Source of the DNA: UBA9076 sp964418835 | Lineage (GTDB): Bacteria; Bacillota_I; Bacilli_A; Erysipelotrichales; Erysipelotrichaceae | Direction: 5' to 3' | DNA length: 64,000 bases | NCBI GenBank assembly: GCA_964418835.1 | Contig: CAYQNJ010000003.1 | Span: 1-64,000 of the forward strand | Shown here: piece after piece, positions 7,809 through 16,294 of the stretch | Layout of the letters: every line of letters begins with the position of its first letter | Numbering within the stretch: the first letter of the stretch is position 1 | Notes under the pieces: model-generated | Told to the model about the DNA's origin: nothing | What the model saw: only the letters and a program-made list of their open reading frames with translations | Database searches by the model: none | Made by a program: the position numbers and the translations under genes

Positions 7809-9101
7809 TTAATTCTTTTTCGAGTATATTATTTCTCCATCTACATTTTGTAGATTTATTGTCTTTCTAAATACTCCTGGAGTCATTTTATTTATATTAG
7901 TAAATATCCTTGTAAAAGTTTTTGTTGTGTTGTATCCTACTTCAATTGCAATATCAGTTATTACCATATCAGTAGTAATTAATAACTCAGATGCTTTTGT
8001 GATTCTTAACCAGTCTACATACTCATCGAATGTTTTTTCTACTTGAAATAATAGAATGTGATTTAATTCCATCATGGTGATGCCATATTTTTTAGATACT
8101 ATTGCTCCACTTATTTTATCACTTAAGTAATTTTGATGTATGTAATTCAAAACTTTATATAACACTTCATTTTCTTTTCTTTTTAATATATTTTCATCTT
8201 GTTGAAAGTTTTTCCGATATTCATTTGGAGTAAAACCAACTTTGTTTGTAAAAGCTTTAATGAAATGAGAAGCATCAGTATATCCTATTATTTGAGATAT
8301 AATGTTTAAACTCAAATCTGTATACAATAATAAATCATAAGATTTATTTACTCTTATTTCATTTAACATTTCTGAAAAAGAAAATCCAATATTATCATGT
8401 AGGTATTTTGCAATTGTTGATTCACTTAAATAAAATATTTTAGATAGTTTTTCTAAAGTTATCTTTTCTTGAAGGTTTGAACTTATATATCTAAGAATTT
8501 TATTTGTAGTTTCTAGTTCTTCACTTACAGCTTCTTCTTGTTTTGTTGATTTGCTTATATATCTTGTAAATAATACAAGCATAGAAATAATTAGACTTGT
8601 AGTGTAAGTATCAGAAAGAATAGGAAGTGTGTTATGGTCTATGTTAGAACTTTTTTCTCCTAATTCTTCTTTTAATTGTTCAATGAATAATTGGAAGTTT
8701 GCGGCTTCTTTTTGATCACATTGAATTATTGGATTATTCTTAATGGATTTATGTAAATTAATTAAAGAGTTCTTTGGAGTATATAATGATCTTAAATAAT
8801 TATTCACAAAATCAGAATTATAAATTATTTTTTGAAAGTGAAGTGGCTCTTGTACATCTTTAATTAGAGTTATATCCCAAGGAAGTATAGAAATAACTGT
8901 ATCCTTTTGAACTTTGTATTCTTTACCATTTAATAAAAAAATGCATTTTCCTTCTAGTATATAAAGAAACCTAGCAGAACTATGTATTAATGGGGATGTT
9001 TCTTTATCTACAAATTCAATATCAAAAGAACATTCCTGTTTTCTTTCAAAAGGTGATGCAAATTTTTCTTGTATTGTAGTTATATATGGTGTGTTGGTCA
9101 T
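7809..9101 (-). CDS. AraC-family regulator with two tandem HTH domains
   Basis: A 430-residue transcription factor. An N-terminal cupin-like sensor (about 1-110, with LYILEGKCIFLLNGKEY) is followed by a helical region. The first AraC-type double HTH covers about 205-300 (SLNIISQIIGYTDASHFIKAF...GFTPNEYRK is spread over it) and a second complete AraC-type HTH covers about 315-420 (VITDIAIEVGYNTTKTFTRIF region, ending TPGVFRK). Ordinary AraC proteins have one such domain. It is transcribed divergently from the Ldh_2-type dehydrogenase at 9240, its probable target. The effector is unknown. Confidence 0.85.
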   Translation of the reverse strand: MTNTPYITTIQEKFASPFERKQECSFDIEFVDKETSPLIHSSARFLYILEGKCIFLLNGKEYKVQKDTVISILPWDITLIKDVQEPLHFQKIIYNSDFVNNYLRSLYTPKNSLINLHKSIKNNPIIQCDQKEAANFQLFIEQLKEELGEKSSNIDHNTLPILSDTYTTSLIISMLVLFTRYISKSTKQEEAVSEELETTNKILRYISSNLQEKITLEKLSKIFYLSESTIAKYLHDNIGFSFSEMLNEIRVNKSYDLLLYTDLSLNIISQIIGYTDASHFIKAFTNKVGFTPNEYRKNFQQDENILKRKENEVLYKVLNYIHQNYLSDKISGAIVSKKYGITMMELNHILLFQVEKTFDEYVDWLRITKASELLITTDMVITDIAIEVGYNTTKTFTRIFTNINKMTPGVFRKTINLQNVDGEIIYSKKN

Positions 9102-9239
9102 TATTATACCTTTTTTTTACTAAGTAATTATAGCATAATAAGTATAAATAAGATTTATTTAATTCAAGATATTATTTTTTTAATAAGTTTTAGTGAATTT
9201 TATTGTAAATAACTTATAATTATTATTAGGGAGAATAAT

Positions 9240-10349
9240 ATGGATAATAGACCTTTTATAAAATGGGAAGTAATGAATTCCTTTTTGATTGATGTTTTCA
9301 AAGGATATGGAGTACCTGAAAAAGACGCAAGAATTTGTGCTGATGTTTTGTTAGAAAGTGATAGAAGAGGAATAGAAAGTCATGGATGTAATAGATTTAA
9401 ACCTATTTACTTAGATAGAATAAAATCTGGCATTCAAAAACCCATCACTAAGTTAGAAGTGGTAAGAGAAACAATGACTACTGCCGTATTGGATGCTCAT
9501 GATGGTATGGGTATGGTAGCTAGTCATAGGGCTATGGAAATGGCTATTGAAAAAGCTAAGAAATATGGAATGGCTATGGTTACTGTAAGAAATTCTACTC
9601 ATTATGGTATTGCTGGGTATTGGACTTCAATGGCTGTAAAAGCAGGAATGATTGGAATAACTGGAACAAACGCTAGACCTTCTATTGCACCAACGTTTAG
9701 TGTAGAAAACAAGTTAGGAACAAATCCTTTAACTTTTGGAATGCCTACTGATGAAAAGTTTCCTTTTACATTTGATGCGGCTACTTCAATTATGCAAAGA
9801 GGAAAAATAGAATACTATGCAAGAATAAATAAACCAACACCTGCAGGTACTGTAATTGCTAGAGATGGTAGCACAATGACTGATAGTGTTGAAATTATTA
9901 AAGCATTAAATAATAGTAGTGCAGCATTAGCACCTCTTGGAGGAATAGGTGAAGAGTTAGGAGGCTATAAAGGCTATGGTTTTGCGACTGTAGTTGAAAT
10001 ACTTTCTGCCTCTCTTTCTCAAGCGGCGTTCCTAAGTGGGATTTCTGGTGTTGATAAGGATGGTAATAAAACAAGGATACCAATTGGTCATTTCTTTATT
10101 GTCATTGATCCAGAAGCATTTATGGGATTAGAAGAGTTTAAGAAAACTACAGGAGATATTTTAAGAGAACTTAGAAATGCAAAAAAAGCTCCTGGAGAAG
10201 AAAGGATTTATACTGCAGGAGAAAAAGAATATTTAGTTTGGTTAGATAGAAAAGATAAGGGGGTTCCTATATCAGATTCTGTTCAAAAAGAAATGATGCA
10301 AATTAGAGATGAACTTCAACTAGATTATAAATTTATTTTTGAACAATGA
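9240..10349 (+). CDS. Ldh_2-family malate/L-lactate-type dehydrogenase
   Basis: An NAD(P)-dependent 2-hydroxyacid dehydrogenase of the malate / L-sulfolactate / ureidoglycolate (YlbC, AllD) family; exact substrate unknown. It is 369 residues with the family signatures ESHGCNRF, NSTHYGIAGYW (catalytic His), LGTNPLTFGMP and FDAATS. A clear GGGAG precedes the ATG. It is divergent from the tandem-HTH AraC gene, so it is probably controlled by it. Its TGA stop overlaps the ATG of the following RluA gene (ATGA). Confidence 0.9.
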   Translation: MDNRPFIKWEVMNSFLIDVFKGYGVPEKDARICADVLLESDRRGIESHGCNRFKPIYLDRIKSGIQKPITKLEVVRETMTTAVLDAHDGMGMVASHRAMEMAIEKAKKYGMAMVTVRNSTHYGIAGYWTSMAVKAGMIGITGTNARPSIAPTFSVENKLGTNPLTFGMPTDEKFPFTFDAATSIMQRGKIEYYARINKPTPAGTVIARDGSTMTDSVEIIKALNNSSAALAPLGGIGEELGGYKGYGFATVVEILSASLSQAAFLSGISGVDKDGNKTRIPIGHFFIVIDPEAFMGLEEFKKTTGDILRELRNAKKAPGEERIYTAGEKEYLVWLDRKDKGVPISDSVQKEMMQIRDELQLDYKFIFEQ

Positions 10350-11206
10350 TTATTGCTGTAGATGAAAAGTTTAATGGTAAAACCTTAGAATACTTTCTTG
10401 ATTATTATAAACAATCAAAAAAGAATAAATATTTATTGTTTTATGAAAATAGAATTTCATTAAATAACAGTGCACCTAATAAAAACTCTATTTTAAAGAC
10501 TAATGATATTTTAAGTGTTAAAAGTGAAGAATCTATTGATTACTTAATAGATGATTTTAGTTGTGATGTAATCTATGAAGATGATTATATTTTAATAGTA
10601 AATAAACCATCAGATATCATTGTACATGGTGAAAAAAATGAAAAAGGTTCACTATGTAATAGAGTCGCAAGATATTATAAGGATAATAATTTAGATTTAA
10701 ATGTAAGACACTTACATAGGTTGGATAAAGAAACCCAAGGTTTAGTTATGTATTCTAAAAGTTCTTTCTTTCAACCTTACTTGGATTTTTTATTATTAAA
10801 TAAAGAAATAAAAAGATACTATAAAGTTATAGTAATTGGAAAAATTGATAAAGACTATTTGATTATAGATAGTCCTATTGGAAAAGATAGACATGTAAGT
10901 AATAAGTATAGGATTTCTAGTTCAGGTAAAGATGCATTAACTAAGGTAAGAGTACTTAGTAGAAAAGGAAAGTATACTTTATTAGAGTGTGAACTAGAAA
11001 CAGGTAGAACACACCAAATAAGAGTTCATTTAGCAAGTTTAGGATTATATATAGTAAATGATAGTATATATGGAAAAGTATCAAAAGATTTTAAGGAAAT
11101 GGGTTTAATAGCTTATAAACTAGAATGGAATGATATTCTTACAAATAAAAAAAAGGTGGTTGAATTACCACCTAATAAGGATTTAAATTATTTCAAAATA
11201 TTTTAA
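10346..11206 (+). CDS. RluA-family RNA pseudouridine synthase
   Basis: Isomerises uridine to pseudouridine in rRNA or tRNA. It is 286 residues with a weak N-terminal S4-like region (1-70) and a catalytic domain from about 78. The catalytic motif HRLDKETQGLV contains the essential Asp. GRTHQIRVHL, the conserved C-terminal motif, is also present. The start overlaps the upstream dehydrogenase stop, so expression is translationally coupled. The last 24 bases overlap the convergent HAD gene. Which uridine it modifies cannot be told from the sequence. Confidence 0.92.
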   Translation: MIIAVDEKFNGKTLEYFLDYYKQSKKNKYLLFYENRISLNNSAPNKNSILKTNDILSVKSEESIDYLIDDFSCDVIYEDDYILIVNKPSDIIVHGEKNEKGSLCNRVARYYKDNNLDLNVRHLHRLDKETQGLVMYSKSSFFQPYLDFLLLNKEIKRYYKVIVIGKIDKDYLIIDSPIGKDRHVSNKYRISSSGKDALTKVRVLSRKGKYTLLECELETGRTHQIRVHLASLGLYIVNDSIYGKVSKDFKEMGLIAYKLEWNDILTNKKKVVELPPNKDLNYFKIF

Positions 11207-11998
11207 AGCTTTAACAACTCCATCATTATCAACAGTATCACTAACATAATCAGCAACTTCTTTAACATAATCAGGAGCATTGCCTAAGGAAACACCTATG
11301 GCTGCTCTTTTTATCATGTCTATATCATTACCAGCATCTCCAAATGCCATTACATTATCCCAAGTTAAACCTTGTTGGCTTAAAAATGATTCTATTGTTG
11401 TGCCTTTAGTGGTATTAGTCATATAAACATCAAAGCCTATTGCATGAGATCTTGCAAAACTTAGATTAGGGAATTGTTTTTCTATTTCATATATTGTTGG
11501 ATGATCTCCTATAAGGAATCCACCAAGTGCTGGTCCAATAGTTTTGTGATAGTTTCTATTTATAGTATCATCCACTAATAGTTTTGCGAAAGGAGATGTT
11601 TTCCCGACATAACCTTCAACATATTGATCAAAGTAAGTATAAACCACAATATCATCCTTGCATTTCAATGCAATAGATATTTTGTTTTTATCACATATCT
11701 CAGTTAGATTTTCTATTTCTTTTTGGTCCATTGGATGTTGTTGTAGTACATTACCATCCTTATCTACTAAACAACCACCATTTATAGTTACTAAGTAATT
11801 AGGGTCCACATCTTTTAATAATTCTTCTGGTATAAATCTATAATGTCTACCAGTTGCGATCATAACCTTATATCCATTATCTTCTGCTTGTTTTAAAGCA
11901 ACTTTTAAAGTGGGTGTTATAGTGTTTTCACCATGAATAAGTATTGTGCCATCTATATCAAAGATTAGCAATTTTATATCTTTTATTTTTTCCATCAT
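11183..11998 (-). CDS. Cof-type HAD phosphatase
   Basis: A 271-residue haloacid-dehalogenase hydrolase of the Cof/YbiV sub-family, cytoplasmic and probably acting on sugar phosphates or flavin/nucleotide phosphates. Motif I is FDIDGTIL (catalytic Asp), motif II the TGR region (MIATGRHYRF), and motif IV AFGDAGNDIDM. The C2-type cap lies between. TATAAT on the minus strand (12010-12005) ends only 6 bases before the ATG and no Shine-Dalgarno is visible, so a leaderless mRNA is possible. It overlaps the 3' end of the RluA gene by 24 bases. Confidence 0.9.
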   Translation of the reverse strand: MMEKIKDIKLLIFDIDGTILIHGENTITPTLKVALKQAEDNGYKVMIATGRHYRFIPEELLKDVDPNYLVTINGGCLVDKDGNVLQQHPMDQKEIENLTEICDKNKISIALKCKDDIVVYTYFDQYVEGYVGKTSPFAKLLVDDTINRNYHKTIGPALGGFLIGDHPTIYEIEKQFPNLSFARSHAIGFDVYMTNTTKGTTIESFLSQQGLTWDNVMAFGDAGNDIDMIKRAAIGVSLGNAPDYVKEVADYVSDTVDNDGVVKALKYFEII

Positions 11999-12038
11999 GA
12001 AATTATTATACCATTATATGGTAATATTTAAATAATAT

Positions 12039-12114
12039 GTGCTCGTGGCGCAAAGGATAGCGCATTTGATTCCGATTCAAAAGGTTGTAGGTTTGATTCC
12101 TACCGAGCACACCA
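12039..12114 (+). tRNA. tRNA-Arg (anticodon CCG)
   Basis: Acceptor GTGCTCG/CGAGCAC, D-arm GCGC/GCGC, anticodon stem TTTGA/TCAAA with loop TTCCGAT giving CCG, T-arm GTAGG/CCTAC, discriminator A and encoded CCA. It decodes CGG. It is the third different arginine isoacceptor in the first 12 kb. It sits between two oppositely oriented HAD genes and the + strand HAD gene starts 20 bases downstream. Confidence 0.95.
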
Positions 12115-12134
12115 ATAGATAAACGGAGTTGCTT

Positions 12135-12989
12135 ATGTACAAAATAATAGTCTGTGATTTAGATGAGACACTAATAAGAAGTGATAAAAGTATATCAAAA
12201 GAAGATATTGCAGCTATTGATAATGCAAGAAAGCTTGGTGTTAAGTTTGTGCCTGCCACAGGAAGAGGTTTCTTTCAAATTAATGATTTGCTTAAAACAT
12301 TAAATCTTTATAATCAACAAGATGAATATGTAATTTCTTTTAATGGTGGTGTTATTACAGAGAATAAGGATAGTAATATAATTCATTTTGAAGGAATTAG
12401 TTTTAATAAGGCAAATGAATTATTAAAAAGAGGGTTAAAATATAATGTATGTATCCATATCTATACTTTAGAGAAAGTTTACATATTTAAATTTAATGAT
12501 ATAGAAAAAGCTTTTTTAACTAATATGGATGGAAAAGTTATTATGGAAGAAAATAATATAGATTTTCTTAAAGGACAAAAAATAGTAAAAGCCTTATATA
12601 TGAATACTGATAGAGATTACTTACAAAAAATAGAAAAAGACTTAGAAGATATATTATTTGATATGGATGTGAGTTATTCTAGTAATAGATATATTGAATT
12701 TAATCATAAAGGTGTAAATAAAGGTGAAGCTTTACGCATGCTTAGTGATATATTAAATGTAGATATTAAAGACACAATTGCGATAGGTGATAATTTAAAT
12801 GATTTACCAATGATTAAGGAAGCGGGTTTAGGGATAGGTGTAAGTAATACTATAGAAGATATGGTAGATGAATGCGATTATATAACTAAAGCAAGTCATA
12901 ATGAAAGTGCAGTTGCGGAAGTAATTAATAGATTTATTTTAAATAAAAAAATGGAGGTTAATAATGAAAAAACAGTTCAAATTATATAA
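12135..12989 (+). CDS. Cof-type HAD phosphatase (second copy)
   Basis: A 284-residue Cof/YidA-like HAD hydrolase. Motif I is VCDLDETLI, the ATGR region is VPATGRGFFQ, and motif IV is AIGDNLNDLPM. It is a diverged relative of the minus-strand gene just upstream, from which tRNA-Arg(CCG) separates it. ATG 12135 is chosen because CGGAG sits 6 bases before it; an upstream TTG at 12129 is less likely. Its last 26 bases overlap the next gene, which has its own GGAGG within this coding region. Substrate unknown. Confidence 0.88.
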   Translation: MYKIIVCDLDETLIRSDKSISKEDIAAIDNARKLGVKFVPATGRGFFQINDLLKTLNLYNQQDEYVISFNGGVITENKDSNIIHFEGISFNKANELLKRGLKYNVCIHIYTLEKVYIFKFNDIEKAFLTNMDGKVIMEENNIDFLKGQKIVKALYMNTDRDYLQKIEKDLEDILFDMDVSYSSNRYIEFNHKGVNKGEALRMLSDILNVDIKDTIAIGDNLNDLPMIKEAGLGIGVSNTIEDMVDECDYITKASHNESAVAEVINRFILNKKMEVNNEKTVQII

Positions 12990-13488
12990 TGTTTTCTTTC
13001 CTATATGGTTATTATATTTCTATCCTGTTTTATGGATAGTAATATTACCAATCAATTACTTAATTGATAGATTAGTTACTACTCTATCTTTAAAACATTT
13101 AAAAATAGAAAACAGAAAAGAAATAGTAAAGAAGACAATACTAAAAACGTGGATATTTGGTTTTATATCAGATATTATAGGTGGAATATTAATGTTTATA
13201 CCAAATGTTTTAGACTTGGATTATAATACTAAACTTTATCATTGGTGGTATGACAATGTTACATCAGGAATAATGTCAAATCCCTTTAAATCACCATATT
13301 CATTTATATATGTACTTGGATGTGTGTTAGTATCTTCTTGGTTTATATATTATTTCAATAGAAAATTTGTATTTAATAAAATAGATATGGATGATGACAT
13401 TAAACATAAAGTTTCATTATATCTAGCAATATTTACAGCACCAATCTTCTTCTTATTACCTTCAGGATATTTATTAGGGTACTATTAA
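12964..13488 (+). CDS. Unrecognised four-helix membrane protein
   Basis: A 174-residue protein with four hydrophobic segments, at about residues 8-35, 60-80, 112-130 and 145-170, and basic loops. No family motif is recognised. The start ATG at 12964 follows ATGGAGGTTAAT, a strong ribosome site inside the end of the HAD gene, so the two are co-translated. A terminator follows at once. It may be accessory to the HAD enzyme or only share its transcript. Confidence 0.75.
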   Translation: MKKQFKLYNVFFPIWLLYFYPVLWIVILPINYLIDRLVTTLSLKHLKIENRKEIVKKTILKTWIFGFISDIIGGILMFIPNVLDLDYNTKLYHWWYDNVTSGIMSNPFKSPYSFIYVLGCVLVSSWFIYYFNRKFVFNKIDMDDDIKHKVSLYLAIFTAPIFFLLPSGYLLGYY

Positions 13489-13491
13489 CCA

Positions 13492-13517
13492 AACTCTCTT
13501 ATAAAAGAGAGTTTTTT
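13492..13517 (+). terminator. Rho-independent terminator
   Basis: AACTCTCTT pairs with AAGAGAGTT and is followed by TTTTA. It ends the HAD / membrane-protein unit just before the beta-glucoside operon. Confidence 0.85.
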
Positions 13518-13533
13518 ATTATCAAGATAATTA

Positions 13534-13548
13534 TTGTAATCGCTTGCA
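13534..13548 (+). promoter_or_regulatory. cre site (CcpA) of the beta-glucoside operon
   Basis: TTGTAATCGCTTGCA matches every fixed position of the cre consensus WTGNAANCGNWNNCW. It overlaps the -35 box (TTGCAA, 13544-13549), the usual place for repression by blocking polymerase. Confidence 0.75.
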
Positions 13549-13572
13549 ATAGAATAGTGTATATGTTATCTT
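13544..13572 (+). promoter_or_regulatory. Promoter of the beta-glucoside operon
   Basis: TTGCAA (13544-13549), 17 bases, then TATCTT (13567-13572). The start is expected near 13579, directly between the cre site and the palindromic operator. Confidence 0.5.
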
Positions 13573-13581
13573 ATTAATTAG

Positions 13582-13595
13582 GTGGTATATACCAC
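13582..13595 (+). promoter_or_regulatory. GntR/HutC-type operator palindrome
   Basis: GTGGTATATACCAC is a perfect 14-base palindrome immediately after the predicted transcription start. GTATATAC-centred palindromes are typical of the GntR/HutC sub-family (TreR- and BglR-like), and the operon encodes such a regulator at 15623. Repression by road-block is the likely mechanism. Two further small inverted repeats (GATAC/GTATC at 13611-13625 and GTTAAT/ATTAAC at 13628-13645) lie in the leader. Confidence 0.7.
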
Positions 13596-13658
13596 TTCGA
13601 AAGGATAGTGGATACTTTATGTATCTAGTTAATTGAAAGATTAACAAGGAGATAGAAA

Positions 13659-14975
13659 ATGAATAAATTTATGGAATTCATGGATAAACATTTTATCCCA
13701 GTTGCGACTAAAATTGGTTCTCAAAGACACTTAGTTGCAATCAGAGACGCCTTTATCTCAATTATGCCTATTACAATGGTAGGTTCTATTGCGGTATTAC
13801 TTAACGTTTTCTTAAGAGATCTTCCTAACAGCAATGGAATGGAAAATATCTCAGCATTTTTTGCGTCAGTTATCGCTATTAATGGTAACGTTTGGTTTGC
13901 ATCAATTGCTATTTTAACATGTGTGTTTGTATTTGCTTTAGGATATCACTTAGCAGTTGATTATAAAGTAAATGCAATTGCCGGTGGTTTAGTTTCTTTT
14001 TCAAGCTTTGTGGCTTTTTTACCTCAAAGTGCAACATTTGACGCGACTATTGGTGAAGTTACTGAAGCAGTAAGTTCTTGAGGCTTTATTAATGTAAATT
14101 ATTTAGGGGCTTCTGGATTATTTACAGGTTTAATTGTAGGTATGATTTCATCAATGATTTATATTAAATTGATGGAAAAGAATGTAATTATTAAATTACC
14201 TGATACAGTACCTCCAGCAGTAAATAAAGCGTTTGCTTCGATTATTCCAGGTGTTGTTGCTGTATATGTAGCTGCTATTGCTTCTTATTTAGTAGTAGCG
14301 ATTACAGGTTTACCATTAAATGATTTAGTTGCTAAATACATCCAATTACCATTACTTGGATTATCTCAAGGGGTATTCTCAGTAGTGTTATTATCATTCT
14401 TAGTTCAATTGTTCTGGTTCTTTGGAATTCATGGACACAATGTATTAGCTCCAATTATGGATGGTATTTATTTACCAGCATTAATGAAAAATGTTAATCA
14501 CTATGCTTTAAATGGTATAGAAGGATTACCTTACTTATGGACAAGAGGATCATTTGATGCATATGCACAAATGGGTGGTTCAGGAGTAACTATAGCTTTG
14601 ATTATTGCAATCTTATTATTCTCAAAAAGAGAAGATTCAAGAGCAGTCGCAAAGCTTTCATTACCAATGGGAATATTTAATATAAATGAGCCAATTACAT
14701 TTGGTATGCCTATTGTATTGAACCCACTATATATTATTCCTTGGTTAATTATTCCACCAATTTGTGTTGTAGTAGCGTACTTCTTTACGGCTACAGGAAT
14801 AATTCCTCCAGTATTTGTATCAGTACCTTGGGTAATGCCTCCAGGAATCTATGCATTTTTAGCTACAGGTGGTAATATCTTAGCGGCTCTAGTTTCATTA
14901 TTAAATGTATTTATCGCATTTATAATCTGGACACCGTTTGTATTAATCGCAAATCGTATGCAAGATAAAGAATAA
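13659..14975 (+). CDS. PTS cellobiose/lactose-type EIIC permease with an in-frame TGA
   Basis: Membrane permease of the lactose/cellobiose PTS family, importing and phosphorylating beta-glucosides with EIIB and EIIA partners. The reading frame runs from ATG 13659 to TAA 14973-14975 (438 residues, normal for the family) but has one TGA at 14079-14081. Both halves are in the same frame and both look fully conserved: MEFMDKHFIPVATKIGSQRH at the start, GFINVNYLGASGLF directly after the TGA, HGHNVLAP and FNINEPITFGMP later. The position is one where relatives often have Trp, so a single TGG to TGA change explains it. Because TGA stops at least nine other genes here, this is either a fresh nonsense mutation, readthrough, or a base-call error. 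No EIIA or EIIB gene is nearby. Confidence 0.85.
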
Positions 14976-14986
14976 TTAAATTTATT

Positions 14987-15013
14987 AGGGAAATCTTGAG
15001 ATTTCCCTTATTT
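14987..15013 (+). terminator. Intra-operon hairpin after the EIIC gene
   Basis: AGGGAAATC (14987-14995), loop TTGA, GATTTCCCT (15000-15008), then TATTT. It has a strong stem and a weak T-tract, so it probably attenuates or protects the EIIC end of the transcript rather than fully stopping it. Confidence 0.6.
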
Positions 15014-15030
15014 GTATTAAAGGAGTTAAT

Positions 15031-15177
15031 ATGAAAAATAACTGGGCAACATTCTTATTAGCTATGGGTTTATTACTAATTTCAATATCAATAATGCTAC
15101 CAAATCCTCATATTACAATATTAATGGGTGGATTCTTGATTGTTATGTATATAATATATATAAAAAAGAAAAAATAG
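15031..15177 (+). CDS. 48-residue membrane peptide in the beta-glucoside operon
   Basis: A short gene with a strong AAAGGAG site six bases before its ATG. It encodes two hydrophobic segments (about residues 6-22 and 27-44) and a basic tail of four lysines. No family is recognised. It lies between the EIIC and DUF3284 genes; the stop is TAG and the next ATG is 7 bases later. Codon use is like the neighbours, so it looks real. It might assist EIIC assembly or stability, which is only a guess from position. Confidence 0.65.
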   Translation: MKNNWATFLLAMGLLLISISIMLPNPHITILMGGFLIVMYIIYIKKKK

Positions 15178-15184
15178 GTGAACT

Positions 15185-15619
15185 ATGAAGGTTAATAAAA
15201 CAATAAATCAACCAATTAAAAAGATATTTGAAGTTTTATACAATTCTTTAATAGAAGATATTAAACTATCAAATAGTAGTGTTAATAAAGAAAAAGTAAA
15301 ATCTGGTTTTACTTATAAAAAGAAGTTAAGTCCTCAAGTAGGTAAAGAAGTAGAAGTAAATGTTAATATTTTAGAGTTAGAAAATCCAACAAAGTATAAA
15401 GTTTCTTTTGATTCTTCTAAGGGTGTTAATTATTTAAGTTATTACTTAGAAAAAATTGATGAAAATACTACAAAAGTAGAACTAGAAGAGAAGTATGTGG
15501 CTAGTGATACTATAAATAATTGGAATTATATATTTGTTTCATTTATATTAAGTAGAAAATTGAAGAAAAGATTAAAAAATCAATTATCACAAATAGAAAC
15601 TATATTAAACAAGGAGTGA
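15185..15619 (+). CDS. DUF3284-type protein
   Basis: A 144-residue soluble protein with the look of the DUF3284 family: a helix-grip/START-like pattern with VNKTINQPIKKIFEVLY at the start and a YYLEKIDENTTKVELEE strand pair. This family is repeatedly found in cellobiose/beta-glucoside PTS operons but has no assigned biochemical role. It ends in TGA three bases before the GTG start of the GntR gene, in the same frame; its AAGGAG near the stop serves that gene. Confidence 0.75.
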   Translation: MKVNKTINQPIKKIFEVLYNSLIEDIKLSNSSVNKEKVKSGFTYKKKLSPQVGKEVEVNVNILELENPTKYKVSFDSSKGVNYLSYYLEKIDENTTKVELEEKYVASDTINNWNYIFVSFILSRKLKKRLKNQLSQIETILNKE

Positions 15620-15622
15620 AGT

Positions 15623-16285
15623 GTGGAAAAGCCAAAGTATCAAATTGTATTAGAAGAGTTAAAAGAAGACATTAACACTAGAAGTGCTAATGAGTCATTT
15701 TACTCTGAAAGAGAACTTGCGAAACTAAAGAATATTTCTAGAATGACCGCAAGGAAAGTTATTGATAAATTGGCTGAAGAAAACCTTATATATAGAGTAG
15801 TAAATGTTGGAACATTTGTGAGTGATAAAAATATCTCTCAAGGCAATGTTTCTACATTTCCATTAACTAATAAAAATCTTACTTTTAAAAAGATACTTCA
15901 TAATCTAAAGAATGCGGATTCTGATATAGCTAAAGAATTAGGTATTGAGTTTTTAGAAAGTGTTTTATTTTGTACTTTTGTGACATACTCAGGAACTAAA
16001 ATATATAGCATAGAGGAAGTTTATGTAAAGTATGATCATGGTGATATTTATAATTTGTTTGAAGGTTTTAATTATGAACCAAGAAATGAGTTAGTAAATG
16101 AACTGGTTATAAAACAAAAAGTAAGTGCATCAATTGTTCCAATTAAGTATCTACCTTGGATGAAGGTGGAAATGAATACCCCGATAATACAAATAATAAG
16201 TGAATGTTATTCTCAAGATGGTAAGAAACTAATTGTTTCAAAGTCTTTAATGCATCCAAACAATTTTAACTTTTATATAAAGTAG
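15623..16285 (+). CDS. GntR/HutC-family transcriptional regulator
   Basis: A 220-residue repressor with an N-terminal winged HTH (about 5-70; FYSERELAKLKNISRMTARK is the characteristic stretch) and a C-terminal UTRA-type ligand domain that usually binds a phosphorylated sugar. GTG 15623 is taken as start, with AAGGAG 9 bases ahead. It lies in the operon it very probably controls through the GTGGTATATACCAC palindrome, with a 6-phospho-beta-glucoside as the likely inducer. Confidence 0.88.
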   Translation: MEKPKYQIVLEELKEDINTRSANESFYSERELAKLKNISRMTARKVIDKLAEENLIYRVVNVGTFVSDKNISQGNVSTFPLTNKNLTFKKILHNLKNADSDIAKELGIEFLESVLFCTFVTYSGTKIYSIEEVYVKYDHGDIYNLFEGFNYEPRNELVNELVIKQKVSASIVPIKYLPWMKVEMNTPIIQIISECYSQDGKKLIVSKSLMHPNNFNFYIK

Positions 16286-16294
16286 GAGGTAAAG

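Noticed and set aside
13659..14975. Genetic code 4 (TGA = Trp) for the whole genome, suggested by the TGA in the EIIC gene.
   Set aside because: TGA is the natural stop of many genes here, often in ATGA overlaps with the next gene, and all other tryptophans are TGG.
15185..16285. A fused DUF3284-GntR protein, since both genes are in the same frame separated only by TGA.
   Set aside because: The second gene has its own GTG start with AAGGAG at the right distance and both parts have normal stand-alone lengths.
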